DNA from: Mucilaginibacter yixingensis
GTDB lineage: Bacteria; Bacteroidota; Bacteroidia; Sphingobacteriales; Sphingobacteriaceae
DNA length: 64,000 nucleotides
NCBI RefSeq assembly: GCF_041080815.1
Contig: NZ_CP160205.1
Coordinates: 1,984,001-2,048,000 of the forward strand
Reading direction: 5' to 3'
This document shows positions 55,321-64,000 of this stretch, piece by piece; position 1 is the stretch's first letter; each line of letters starts with the position of its first letter. Below the pieces are notes generated by a model. The model was not told the DNA's origin and did no database searches. It saw nothing but the letters and a program-made list of their open reading frames with translations. A program made the position numbers and the translations under genes.

Positions 55321-55818
55321 TTAAGTTTTCGTTTTTTTGCGAATGGCGCTGATCTCGCCGTTACGCTCCATGTAAACTTCATCGATCTCCTTTATATCTT
55401 CGGTCAGTGCCGAGCGGCGCACACCTTGCATCAGGTCTTCTTTACAGATAAGGGCGCGACGCATTTCGTCGTGATCGAATTTACCGTCGTGATAGAGCCG
55501 GAATTTATGGCCTTCCGTCCAGTGGCTGAAACGTTTGTTGCGGGAACCCAGCCACGCAAAGAACCGGTGCAGCAGAACGATAACGAAGCAGGCCGTAACG
55601 ACGGAGAGAAAAGGCGACGCGCCTACCACGGCCCGGCTCATAATGGCGCCAAGCAGAATGGTAATGATATTATCCAGCGGCATGCGCAGACCGAAAGAAC
55701 GCCGACCGGAGATGCGGATCAGCACTAGGGCGATGAGGAAGAAGGCCGCACCCCGGCAACTCATTTGCAGAACGTTTAGTTGTTCGCCTGCTCCAAAAAT
55801 ATAAACCCAGGCATTCAT
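55321..55818 (-). CDS. DUF421 (YetF-like) membrane protein
   Basis: This 165-residue protein has three hydrophobic helices (about 18-95, including FFLIALVLIRISGRRSFGLRMPLDNIITILLGAIMSRAVVG). A small cytosolic DUF421 domain follows (FRLYHDGKFDHDEMRRALICKEDLMQGVRRSALTEDIKEIDEVYMERNGEISAI). The family is linked to spore or stress functions, but its mechanism is unclear. It is upstream of the SDR gene with a 44-bp gap. Confidence 0.92.
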   Translation of the reverse strand: MNAWVYIFGAGEQLNVLQMSCRGAAFFLIALVLIRISGRRSFGLRMPLDNIITILLGAIMSRAVVGASPFLSVVTACFVIVLLHRFFAWLGSRNKRFSHWTEGHKFRLYHDGKFDHDEMRRALICKEDLMQGVRRSALTEDIKEIDEVYMERNGEISAIRKKTKT

Positions 55819-56036
55819 GTTGTTAACGGTTACTTAATCATAAAAACACATTCATGGCGGAATGTTTGAAATCGCAAGCATTTCAGGTACCCGGTTTGTT
55901 GTTTTTAGGTTAAATACTTTTCTTATGAAAGAGTCGGAAGAATCATCAGGCACCGCGCGCAGGGGGACTGACGCAACTTCGCCTGGGTAGCAGCGTTTAT
56001 GCTTTCGTCTTTGCTGTAGGTGTGCCAAGCCTTAAT

Positions 56037-56605
56037 GTCAGCCACGAGGTGGTGCACCTGAACCGTTGTACGCTCTGGCCAATGCGTGCACCAAATGAAT
56101 CGGTACGCAGCTATGCCCTGTAAGCTAACAAGGCCGTGTAGGCCGATAAACATACCGATCGCAAACCCTATGTTTTTCGTTCATTTGGTGCACAGTTCGC
56201 AAAAGTACTGGTCGATACTGAGTCGGGGGAAGTGCGGGTAGAAAAGCTGGTCGGGGTGATGGATATCGGCAAGGTGATGAATCTAAAGACGGCTACCAGC
56301 CAGATCATGGACGGGATGACCTTTGCTTTAGACATGGCGTTGATGGAAAACACGCAGTACGACCCGAACAATGGTTGTATCGTGATGCGGGACACGGCGC
56401 AATACCTCGTGCCGGCACACGCTGATATCCCAGAGATCGAAGTTCTATTCATCGGCAAGCCCGATCCCTGTATCTTGCCTTTAGGCGCCAGGGGTATCGG
56501 CGCGATCGGCGTGACAGGTATGGCCGCGGCGATTATGAATGTTATTTACAATGTGACCGGCAAGCGCGTCCGCGCCTGCCGGTCACACCGGATAAATTCA
56601 TTTAA
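56037..56605 (+). pseudogene. Remnant of a molybdenum hydroxylase large subunit (xanthine-dehydrogenase type)
   Basis: VSHEVVHLNRCTLWPMRAPNESVRSYAL then a stop (56037-56123) is followed by a shifted frame with KPYVFRSFGAQFAKVLVDTESG-EVRVEKLVGVMDIGKVMNLKTATSQIM and GKPDPCILPLGARGIGAIGVTG. Another +1 shift gives the normal end LPVTPDKFI and a TAA at 56605. This is the C-terminal third of a molybdopterin-binding oxidoreductase subunit. It has at least two frameshifts and no 5' part, so it is dead. Faint similarity may extend to about 55925. It lies against the end of the poxB-like gene. Confidence 0.85.
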
Positions 56606-56610
56606 ATTAT

Positions 56611-58347
56611 TTAAAGCGCGTCTTTGAGGTGTTTGTAATTGGCTTTTACAGTATCTAGCACCTCATCCATGTGTCCGTTGAGCATCAGTTTGGTCATGGA
56701 GACAGCCATACCTTTTACCTGGCTAAATTCCAGTTTTGGCGGCATGGCCAGGGCATTCGGGTTTGTAAAAATATTGATCAGCACAGCGCCTTTATACATC
56801 AGAGCTTCTTTGAGCGCCTGTTCTACGTCTTCCGGCTTTTTGACGGTAATGCCTTTAATGCCCATGGCCTGGGCCACCATCGCAAAATCGGGATTCACCA
56901 TGTCGGTCTGCCAGTCGGGCAGGCCCGCTACTTCCATTTCCAGTTTCACCATGCCTAAGGAGCGATTATTAAAAACGATGAGTTTAACAGGTAGTTTGTA
57001 TTGGGCAATGGTAGCCAGATCGCCCAGTAACATGGAAATACCGCCGTCGCCGCAAAGAGCGATCACCTGCCGATCCGGGCGGGCCAGCTGAGCGCCGATG
57101 GATTGTGGCATAGCATTGGCCATAGAGCCATGATTAAAAGAGCCTAGCATTTTGCGGGTGCCTTTGGCGTTGATGTAACGGGCGCCCCATACGCAAGACA
57201 TGCCGGTATCTACTGTAAAAATAGCATCGTCGGCGGCCAGCTTATCGATCAGGCTGGCTACATATTCTGGATGGATGAGTTCGTTGTTGCCCGTGTCGTC
57301 TATATAGGTCTGCTGTTTCTTTTTGACCTCTGCATAAAAATCCAATTGTTCTTTCAGGAAACGGTCGTCTGTTTTTTGTTCAACCTGCGGGATGAGCGCC
57401 TGCAAGGTGTCCTTGATATTCCCGCATAAGCCAAGATCTACTTTAGCACGGCGACCCAGGCGTTCAGGCCGCACATCGATCTGTACGATCTTCTTATCGG
57501 TCGGGATAAAAGGTACATAAGGAAAGTCAGTACCCAGTAAAACTAATAGTTCACACTCGTGCATGGCATGATAGGCAGAGGGCAGGCCCAGCAGGCCGGT
57601 CATGCCCACCTCGTTCGTGTTACCCAACTGGATTTCCATCTTGGCTTTGAAGGAATAGCCTACCGGTGCATTTAATAATTTTGACAGGGCTATCACTTCT
57701 TCACCCGCATCTGCTGCGCCGATACCGCAAAACAAGGTGATCTTATCATATTGCTTAAAGAACAAAATTAATTCCTTCAATTCATTGTCAGACGGAATGA
57801 TCTTCGGCGCAGGCTGATAAAATTTAACCGAACTGCCGATTTCTTCGGCAGGCAGTTTGGTAAGATCGCCAGGTAATCCGACCACCGATACGCCTTTTTT
57901 ATTCAGTGCGTTTTGAATACCAGCTTGTAACATACGCGGCAGCTGGGCTGGTGTGGTGGCAATCTGGTTATAATGGCTGCAATCGTCAAATAGTTTAATA
58001 GTATTGGTCTCCTGGAAATAGTCGGACCCAAATTCGGCGGTCATGACGGTTGATGCAATGGCCAGCACCGGCGCACCAGACCGATGCGCATCATACAAAC
58101 CATTGATGAGGTGTACGTGGCCGGGGCCGCTGCTGCCCGCGCAGCAGGCCAATCCGTTCAGTTGGGCTTCGGCGCCGGCAGCGTAGGCGCCAGCCTCCTC
58201 GTGCCGTACGTGTATCCACTGGATGCTGCCGTTGCGCCGCACGGCATCGTTAACTTCATTCAGGCTGTCGCCTGTAACAGCGTATATTCTTTTAATGCCA
58301 GCTTCGGCCAGCATGTTTACTAATTGATCGGCAACGGTTTTTGACAT
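56611..58347 (-). CDS. poxB: Pyruvate oxidase / ThDP-dependent enzyme (PoxB-like)
   Basis: From the ATG at 58347 (MSKTVADQLVNMLAEAGIKRIYAVTGDSLNEV) the protein has 578 residues. The catalytic Glu lies in HVRHEEAGAYAA, the oxidase-type middle domain follows, and the ThDP/metal motif is GDGGISMLLGDLATIAQYKLPVKLIVFNN. The C-terminal membrane-binding-like tail is short. PoxB enzymes decarboxylate pyruvate to acetate and pass electrons to quinones or oxygen during stationary or stress growth. Acetolactate-synthase relatives cannot be fully excluded. It overlaps the decayed gene upstream. Confidence 0.9.
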   Translation of the reverse strand: MSKTVADQLVNMLAEAGIKRIYAVTGDSLNEVNDAVRRNGSIQWIHVRHEEAGAYAAGAEAQLNGLACCAGSSGPGHVHLINGLYDAHRSGAPVLAIASTVMTAEFGSDYFQETNTIKLFDDCSHYNQIATTPAQLPRMLQAGIQNALNKKGVSVVGLPGDLTKLPAEEIGSSVKFYQPAPKIIPSDNELKELILFFKQYDKITLFCGIGAADAGEEVIALSKLLNAPVGYSFKAKMEIQLGNTNEVGMTGLLGLPSAYHAMHECELLVLLGTDFPYVPFIPTDKKIVQIDVRPERLGRRAKVDLGLCGNIKDTLQALIPQVEQKTDDRFLKEQLDFYAEVKKKQQTYIDDTGNNELIHPEYVASLIDKLAADDAIFTVDTGMSCVWGARYINAKGTRKMLGSFNHGSMANAMPQSIGAQLARPDRQVIALCGDGGISMLLGDLATIAQYKLPVKLIVFNNRSLGMVKLEMEVAGLPDWQTDMVNPDFAMVAQAMGIKGITVKKPEDVEQALKEALMYKGAVLINIFTNPNALAMPPKLEFSQVKGMAVSMTKLMLNGHMDEVLDTVKANYKHLKDAL

Positions 58348-58354
58348 GGCGTAA

Positions 58355-58714
58355 GGGTTTATCAAACAAACCCATTTTTGCGCCGGGAGTTTTTATTTTT
58401 CGTTCGTTTTTAAAGGTGATCTTTTCCAGTTGATCCTGGAACAGGTCGATAGCTTCTAGAAAAACGACGCCTTGCCGGTTGCTGTTAAAAACATGGAAAT
58501 GTTGATTTCGCGGTAACTCGTCGCCGGCTTCCAACCAAACCTGATATTGTCATACTTGGCGCAAGCGATCCAACGGTCATCGGTTACCCTTGCTACCACC
58601 GCAAAACCCACGCCTGTGGCATGACAAGATCATATCCAGCATTTCTTTAACGATGGGGGGATATGCTGGATGTCGTTTAAAAATCTTTTTCAGCAGGTTG
58701 AAAAAGATGTCCAT
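58355..58714 (-). pseudogene. Frameshifted hypothetical gene
   Basis: From an ATG at 58714 the frame reads MDIFFNLLKKIFKRHPAYPPIVKEMLDMILSCHRRG and then needs one shift to GFAVVARVTDDRWIACAKYDNIRFGWKP. A second shift leads to FNSNRQGVVFLEAIDLFQDQLEKITFKNERKIKTPGA. The three pieces join smoothly, so this looks like a roughly 115-residue protein broken by two small indels. I do not recognise its family. Sequencing error is an alternative to true decay. Confidence 0.55.
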
Positions 58715-58807
58715 CGCTCGGGCCAAATTGATAGATGGGTTGGAAAAGGCTAAACGAAGACGTACGGCAAGTTATATGGAATAAATATCAATGTTGTTGT
58801 TTTTTGT

Positions 58808-61800
58808 TTACAGCGGTAGGCTAAAATAAAAGGTCGAACCCTTGTCGCTTTCGCTTTCCGCCCAAACCTTCCCGCCATGACGCTGGATAATTTCCGAACT
58901 TAGGTACAAGCCAATTCCAAAACCCGCGATGTGTCGGGTGTGGTTACTTTCTACCCGGTAATAACGGTCGAAGATACGTTCCAGGTCCTCGGGCTTAATA
59001 CCCATCCCCCGATCCTGCACGCTAACCGTTACCTCAGCATTGCTCCTCATACAATGAACATCAATCTCGGCGCCTTTGGGCGAATATTTAATGGCATTAT
59101 TAAGCAGGTTGGAAATTACAGAAGCGATCTTGTCCCGGTCGGCACTGATGGGGATGGCCGGACACGGAGAAAAACGGATCTGTTGGCCGCCGGCTGTCAG
59201 TTCGGCTTCGGCGATCATTTCTCCCAGAAGTGCAATCAGGTCGAATGTCTGTTTGTCAATATGGATCTTACCGGATTCAAGGCGGGAGATATTGAGGAAG
59301 CCATTGATCATGGCTGTCATCCGTTTGACTTGCTGATCGGCCTTTTGCATCGCGCCGGCCAAAAAGCTATCCTCACTATGCTGCAATTTCAATTTGGCCA
59401 CCTGCACTACCGCTGACAGCGAGGTTAAGGGGGTTTTCAGTTCATGGCTGACCATACCGATAAAATCGTTCTTACGCGTTTCATCCAGTTTCTTTTCCGT
59501 AATGTCGCGAGCGATCTTGGAAACGCCGATAATGCGTCCAGCCTTGTCCTTGATCGGTGAAACGGTAACCGATACGTCGATCAGTTGCCCGTCACTTCTT
59601 ACGCGCTTGGTCTCAAAGTGGTTGATACGTTCCCCACGGGCTATCGTGGCCAGGATATGCGGCTCTTCGGCGTACCGCTCCGGCGGTATCAGTTTATAAA
59701 TGCTTTCGCCGATCATTTCTTCAGCACTGTACCCAAAAACGCGCTGCGCGGATTCATTCCAGCTGGTTACAATCCCTTCCAGTGTTTTGCTCACGATGGC
59801 GTCATGCGAGGTTTCAATAATGGCCGCCAGCTTGGCGCTTTTTTCATCAGCTTCTTTAAGGTCATGAATATCAACGACCGTACCGATAAACAGTTGCGGC
59901 TGCTGTTCTTCAAAATAAACATTGCCCTGCGCCTTGATCCAGCGGGTTTCACCCGTATCAAACCGGAGGATGCGATAGCTGATATTATAATGGCCATCAC
60001 CGGCCGGGTCCAGCGCTTTTTGAATGTCGGCTTCCACGACCGCACGGTCATCCGGGTGAATATGATCAGCGAATGCTGAGAAAGTTGGTTCAATGCCGGC
60101 CGGGATACCATAAACATCGCGGCATTCTTTGGACCAGTACAATTCTCCGGTTAGGAGACGATATTCCCAGGTGCCCAGGCCGGTAGATTCGATCGCCATG
60201 CGTAAGCGCGATGCGCTGGTTTCCAGTTCGCGGTTGATCGCTTCGTATCGAAGCTGAATTTCGGTCAGGTCCTTGTTGGTGGTGGCCAGCTCTTCGTTGG
60301 CAGCGGCCATCTCCTCGTTCGCCCGCTGTACTTCGGCGCGGGCGTTCACCTGAGCGGTCACGTCGATCGTTATCGCAAACACTCCGGCGATCTTGCCGGA
60401 AGTATCGCGGTAAGCCTTGTATACAAAGTTTTGATAAACCACTTCCGGTTTGCCGTGCCGTAGCAACGATACCGGCATTTCGCTGGCATAAAAGGTTTCA
60501 CCGGTCTCATAAACATTTTGTATGACCAGCTCTAAGCCCTGGCCGCGTGCGTCGGGCAAGGCATCAAAGACCGGTTTGTTCATGACGTCGGCCTGCGGTT
60601 TCCCCCAAAGTTCCACCATTAGCGCATTAGCCACGGTGATGACATGGCTGGGTCCCATCATAATACACATGGCCACGGGGGCCTGTGCGACCATATTACG
60701 GAGGTTTTCTTCATTTTGCTCCACCTGTTGTTTAGCAAGCACCAAGTCTGTGATATCGGCACCAGTGTTCATGATGCCGTAAACTTCGCCATCGGCATCA
60801 TGCAAGGGAGTAAAACTATAATTAAAGTAAAACGGTTGCAGGTGGCCGGAAATTTCGATGTCAACCCGCTGGCTGCGCGCATGGAAAGTCTCGCCTGTCA
60901 GGAAAACCCGGTCAAGCTGTTCGAAGATCTGCTGGCCGGCCAGCTCCGGTAATACTTCCCGGTAGGTCTTGCCGATCACGTCGTTGCCTTTGCCCCAGAC
61001 CTCAATGATTGCCTGGTTGGCCATGAGAATGCGCATTTCCCGTCCCGTGTAAACCCCGATTGGGAACGGCGCAGCCGCCATCAGGCTTTTGGAACGCTGC
61101 TCGCTTACCTGCAACAACTGCTGGATCTGGATGAGTTCATCATTGGTGGTAGCCAGCTCTTCATTGGATGCTGCCATTTCTTCGTTCATTAACTGCAGGC
61201 TTTCTTCTGCTTGTTTCCGGTCGGTTACATCCCGCGTGGTACCTGCCACTGCCTCTACCTCGCCATCGGCGCCGATCACCGGAATCAGGATGTAGTCGTA
61301 TATGCGTTTACCCATGGTCGCATGCGGAAAGCCGACCTCACCGCGCACCGGTTGTTTAGTGGCCCGAACCTGGTCGATCTCCCTTTCATGCATCAGTGCA
61401 TGCCATTCCTCATAACCGTTCTCCCGCAGGCCTTTACCAACCGCTTCGCCGGCTGTTTTGCCCCACATGTTCAGCAGAGCGGTGTTGGCATACAGGAAAC
61501 GATAGTCAAGGCTGAATACATACATCAGGTCGGGCGTATTCGAGGTAATCGTTTCGTAAAGCCTTTTTTGCTGTTCGGCCCGTTCATGCGACGCCCGCAG
61601 CGCCTGCTGCACCTCCAGCATTTCAGTGACTTCGAATACAAATACCATAATGCCATCCACATGCCCGTCGGCACCGTGGCGGGCTTCATAATTGAAGGTA
61701 AAAAAGCGGTCGTGCACAGGCCCGCCTTCAAATTCGGCTATGGGCACCAGGGATTCCCTGACCGTATAGGCCTCGCCGGTATGGTAAACATCCCGCAGGA

Positions 61801-62404
61801 TCGTTTCCAGCGGCGTCCCGATCAGCTCTGGCAAGGCTTCAAAGATCGGCCGGCCCAGCAGTTTACGTTCCGGCATCAGGGCCTGGTAGGCGGGGTTCAC
61901 CAATTCATAGACCAACTCGGGTCCTTCCAGAATGCAAATGCCGGCTGGTGCCTGCATAAAGAAGCTTTTCAGGCGGTCTCGTTCGGCCTGAAAAGCAGTT
62001 TTAGCGGCTTTTTCTTCTAGGCGTTGGGCAACCTCCTTGGTATTTTCCAACACCCAGACCACCACTTTAACGATCTCCCCGGCGTCACTCCGGAGCGGCG
62101 CGTACACAAAATTGATCACAATCATTTCCTCACGGCCATGGCGGATCAGCGGTATTTCCAGCCCTTCACGGCGGATAGTTTCTCCTTGAGACGCCCGATT
62201 CAGATCATCTTCAAATAAATGCCTGACCTCGGCAAAAGACTCCCAGTACCATTTGCCAATGATCGAATGGGGCGGTTTTCCGGCGATCTCCAGGAACTTG
62301 TCGTTCAGTAGTTCAGTTTTTTGCGTAGCCGCATCCAGTACTGCGATGCCAATGGGTGCGCTGTTGACCAGTTCTTTCAGATGTTCGTTATCTATAAATT
62401 TCAT
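58808..62404 (-). CDS. Multi-PAS sensor histidine kinase
   Basis: This 1198-residue protein with no membrane helix carries about seven PAS domains in series (roughly 1-130, 145-270, 280-400, 435-560, 575-700, 755-880 and 885-1000). A HisKA domain (MVSHELKTPLTSL, phosphorylated His987) and a HATPase domain (NLLNNAIKYSPKG, GFGIGLYLSSEI) follow. Two linkers repeat the helical motif NEEMAAxNEELATTN, a signalling coiled coil. A receiver domain is absent and no response regulator is adjacent, so the partner is elsewhere. PAS pockets may sense redox, light or small molecules. The cytosolic location is inferred from the lack of hydrophobic segments. Confidence 0.95.
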   Translation of the reverse strand: MKFIDNEHLKELVNSAPIGIAVLDAATQKTELLNDKFLEIAGKPPHSIIGKWYWESFAEVRHLFEDDLNRASQGETIRREGLEIPLIRHGREEMIVINFVYAPLRSDAGEIVKVVVWVLENTKEVAQRLEEKAAKTAFQAERDRLKSFFMQAPAGICILEGPELVYELVNPAYQALMPERKLLGRPIFEALPELIGTPLETILRDVYHTGEAYTVRESLVPIAEFEGGPVHDRFFTFNYEARHGADGHVDGIMVFVFEVTEMLEVQQALRASHERAEQQKRLYETITSNTPDLMYVFSLDYRFLYANTALLNMWGKTAGEAVGKGLRENGYEEWHALMHEREIDQVRATKQPVRGEVGFPHATMGKRIYDYILIPVIGADGEVEAVAGTTRDVTDRKQAEESLQLMNEEMAASNEELATTNDELIQIQQLLQVSEQRSKSLMAAAPFPIGVYTGREMRILMANQAIIEVWGKGNDVIGKTYREVLPELAGQQIFEQLDRVFLTGETFHARSQRVDIEISGHLQPFYFNYSFTPLHDADGEVYGIMNTGADITDLVLAKQQVEQNEENLRNMVAQAPVAMCIMMGPSHVITVANALMVELWGKPQADVMNKPVFDALPDARGQGLELVIQNVYETGETFYASEMPVSLLRHGKPEVVYQNFVYKAYRDTSGKIAGVFAITIDVTAQVNARAEVQRANEEMAAANEELATTNKDLTEIQLRYEAINRELETSASRLRMAIESTGLGTWEYRLLTGELYWSKECRDVYGIPAGIEPTFSAFADHIHPDDRAVVEADIQKALDPAGDGHYNISYRILRFDTGETRWIKAQGNVYFEEQQPQLFIGTVVDIHDLKEADEKSAKLAAIIETSHDAIVSKTLEGIVTSWNESAQRVFGYSAEEMIGESIYKLIPPERYAEEPHILATIARGERINHFETKRVRSDGQLIDVSVTVSPIKDKAGRIIGVSKIARDITEKKLDETRKNDFIGMVSHELKTPLTSLSAVVQVAKLKLQHSEDSFLAGAMQKADQQVKRMTAMINGFLNISRLESGKIHIDKQTFDLIALLGEMIAEAELTAGGQQIRFSPCPAIPISADRDKIASVISNLLNNAIKYSPKGAEIDVHCMRSNAEVTVSVQDRGMGIKPEDLERIFDRYYRVESNHTRHIAGFGIGLYLSSEIIQRHGGKVWAESESDKGSTFYFSLPL

Positions 62405-62826
62405 GCCATGGGTATTCTACAGTCTTCCCAAACGCAAATTGACCGCGTGAATAGGTTAAAATATCAGATTGTTAAATTTAACCCAGAACAATCAAATTCC
62501 GAAAATTGTTTAAGTAAGCCAACCAGCTTTATTTTTCAGTGAGTGGAACCCGCCTTACATAATATGTTAAAAGTTTATCCATTCTTATTCGTAGAAATGA
62601 TCACGACCGGAGTGGAACTTGATATTCACAGGGTGACCTGTACAATAGGAGCTAAGCTGACTTCTTTCAATAGTTATAGTGCAACGCTCGTCCGTGTCCA
62701 AGAACGCGGTATAAAAGGCTTACGAGGTCCTGAAAGAAAGAATTTTACGGCATCTGCTTCCGAAAGAGCTTTTTGTAACGCTAAACAGGTCAGATATTCA
62801 ACTGAACTATAAATCAGGCTAATAAT
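62405..62826. other. Intergenic region without supported gene
   Basis: About 420 bp upstream of the kinase and the histone-like gene. The only longer frame (62543-62812, plus) has no family features and odd composition. The first part presumably contains the kinase promoter. Confidence 0.45.
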
Positions 62827-62834
62827 TATATTTG
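62827..62834 (+). promoter_or_regulatory. -7 element of the histone H1-like gene
   Basis: TATATTTG matches the Bacteroidota TAnnTTTG -7 consensus and lies 19 bp before the ATG of the histone-like gene. No clear TTG element was found upstream at the usual distance. Confidence 0.6.
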
Positions 62835-62852
62835 CAGCCTAAATTTAAGAAC

Positions 62853-63032
62853 ATGGAAAAATTAGCAGAGTTAAAAGCCCTTGTTGAGACGGCCGAAAAA
62901 GAAGGCGCAGCATTTTATGAGAAAAACAATAAAGCAGCCGGTACCCGTTTGCGTAACGCACTGCAGGAAATTAAGGTTATTGCTACAGATTTGCGTAAAG
63001 ATGTAACCGAAAAGAAAAACGCAGCAAAATAA
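62853..63032 (+). CDS. Histone H1-like (Hc1-type) DNA-binding protein
   Basis: From the ATG at 62853 the protein has 59 residues, MEKLAELKALVETAEKEGAAFYEKNNKAAGTRLRNALQEIKVIATDLRKDVTEKKNAAK. It is lysine-rich and fully helical, matching the small Hc1-like proteins common in Bacteroidota. They are thought to bind DNA and shape the nucleoid. It has its own promoter and terminator, so it is a single-gene transcript. Confidence 0.9.
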   Translation: MEKLAELKALVETAEKEGAAFYEKNNKAAGTRLRNALQEIKVIATDLRKDVTEKKNAAK

Positions 63033-63053
63033 ATCAATTTATAATGTTTTGGG

Positions 63054-63081
63054 AAAGCCCCGTCCTTCAGGATGGGGCTTT
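63054..63081 (+). terminator. Terminator of the histone H1-like gene
   Basis: AAAGCCCCGTCC-TTCA-GGATGGGGCTTT is a 12-bp stem with one G-T pair, followed by a T-rich stretch, 21 bp after the stop. Confidence 0.88.
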
Positions 63082-63239
63082 GTTGTTTGTGCAAACCCAT
63101 TTGATGCCTCTTCAGTTTTTTGTACCTGCTGGACTTTTAAGCAAAGTAATCTGAGCCTTTCAACAAAGTGAACAAGTCGCCGATCGCCGAACTTTGTTTC
63201 TGTAATTAGAAAAGATGAAAATCATAGATCCGCATGATT

Positions 63240-64000
63240 ATGAGCGATGAAAACAAAGTCCAGGAAATCGAAGCCAGGCAGCCGGCACAGAAGCCGCGGG
63301 TGCTGTTAAATACTTATACCGGTACCCAATTAGCGGGTGAAGCTTTGGTGACCGATCATATTTTTAGCTACATCCTTTGTGGGCAGCATGAGGTATGGGT
63401 TGGCGGCAGCCGGTACACTTTTGGTGAGGGTGACTTCCGCTTCTTTAAAAGAAACCAACTGGCTCGGTATGTTAAAAGCCCTGCCGGCGGCAGTTTTAAA
63501 TCCCTGGCGGTGCACATTGATCAGTACACTTTACGCGAAATAAGCGATGCCTACGGATTAATGGCTGATAAAAGCGATGACCACAGCGGGGCCATACTGC
63601 TCCGGCCGGACAATTGGTTAAAGGGATTCGCAGATTCGCTGCTGCCTTATGTAATGCAACAGCAACCAGACCAGCGGATTGTTGCGCTTAAAACACGCGA
63701 ACTGGTCTTACTGCTCTTGCAAAATAACCCCGCGTTTAAAAACATCCTTTTTGATTTCAGTGAACCGGGAAAGATAGATATGGAGGCTTTTATGAACAGT
63801 CATTACCGGTATAACGTGAGCCTGGAGCGTTTTGCCTTTCTGACCGGGCGAAGTCTTTCCGGGTTTAAACGTGATTTTGAAAAGCTGTACCAAACTAGCC
63901 CCGGTAGATGGCTGGTGCAAAAAAGATTACAGGAGGCCAGGTACCGGATCGAATCACAGCATGAAAAACCAGGCGATGTTTACCTCGACCTGGGATTCGA
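63240..64000 (+). CDS. AraC-family transcriptional regulator, 3' end outside window
   Basis: The frame opens at the ATG at 63240 and runs to the window edge, giving about 253 residues. The N-terminal part is a cupin-like sensing domain (FSYILCGQHEVWVGGSRYTFGEGDFRFFKRNQLARY). Helices and the start of an AraC helix-turn-helix follow (YNVSLERFAFLTGRSLSGFKRDFEKLYQTSPGRWLVQKRLQEARY). The inducer-binding domain is of the type found in single-component AraC regulators. Targets are unknown. Confidence 0.9.
   Translation, partial: MSDENKVQEIEARQPAQKPRVLLNTYTGTQLAGEALVTDHIFSYILCGQHEVWVGGSRYTFGEGDFRFFKRNQLARYVKSPAGGSFKSLAVHIDQYTLREISDAYGLMADKSDDHSGAILLRPDNWLKGFADSLLPYVMQQQPDQRIVALKTRELVLLLLQNNPAFKNILFDFSEPGKIDMEAFMNSHYRYNVSLERFAFLTGRSLSGFKRDFEKLYQTSPGRWLVQKRLQEARYRIESQHEKPGDVYLDLGF

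Noticed and set aside
62543..62812. 89-codon plus-strand frame before the histone-like gene
   Set aside because: No family features, no supporting start context, and unusual composition for this genome.
1..64000. Riboswitches, toxin-antitoxin pairs, phage structural genes and CRISPR arrays
   Set aside because: Looked for and not seen in the parts read; no sequence feature supports any of them.

Overview
The window looks like a chromosomal segment from a member of the Bacteroidota, most likely Sphingobacteriaceae close to Mucilaginibacter or Pedobacter. The reasons are three SusC/SusD pairs, a fragment of a hybrid two-component regulator, TAnnTTTG-type -7 promoter elements in front of the tRNA and histone-like genes, an IntDOT-like integrase, and many lipoproteins with Bacteroidota-type lipoboxes. 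The genus is inferred from gene content only.

Layout. 1-3.2 kb holds the housekeeping end: a thiolase cut by the window edge and a PgpH-type HD phosphohydrolase. 3.3-6.4 kb holds tRNA-Ser(GCT), a tyrosine integrase with two or three small coupled genes (a remnant mobile element), then a decayed AraC-type regulator. 6.6-36.4 kb is a large polysaccharide utilisation locus. Its plus-strand enzymes are a GH35 beta-galactosidase, a GH28-like beta-helix enzyme, a double-GH43 protein, a half-propeller/GH51 arabinofuranosidase fusion and a GH31 enzyme. On the minus strand are two propeller enzymes (GH43/GH117-like and GH43-like), a five-gene operon with two SusC/SusD pairs and a CHRD lipoprotein, and a separate third SusC/SusD pair. 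The set fits arabinose- and galactose-rich plant polymers such as arabinogalactan or pectin side chains. Secreted enzymes would release oligosaccharides, SusD lipoproteins would capture them, SusC would import them, and exo-acting galactosidase and arabinofuranosidase would finish the job. An ECF sigma factor follows at 36.5-37.1 kb.

37.3-42.6 kb is a rearranged junction. An IS21-family element with complete istA and istB sits between two genes that are both cut at its ends. On the left is the C-terminal part of a hybrid two-component regulator that probably served this locus. On the right is the C-terminal part of a restriction-endonuclease-like protein. No target duplication is visible, so the IS marks a deletion or recombination end point. 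The right-hand fragment ends near a short piece resembling the 3' end of tmRNA, a usual integration site for islands.

42.8-50.9 kb carries a secreted non-specific nuclease lipoprotein, an unknown lipoprotein, a TonB-dependent receptor with a beta-helix lipoprotein, and an overlapping marR/xre regulator pair with a candidate operator. 51.4-58.7 kb is a stress and metabolism cluster of small conserved proteins (DUF2383, DUF892, DUF72, DUF3175, DUF6496), an SDR oxidoreductase, a DUF421 membrane protein and a pyruvate oxidase. It is interspersed with gene remnants (alcohol dehydrogenase, molybdenum hydroxylase, a frameshifted unknown gene). 58.8-64 kb contains a very large multi-PAS histidine kinase, a histone H1-like protein and an AraC regulator cut by the right edge.

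I found no complete new multigene system. The strongest leads are the IS21 chimeric junction with its REase-helical remnant, the fusion glycosidases, and the TonB receptor/beta-helix lipoprotein pair.
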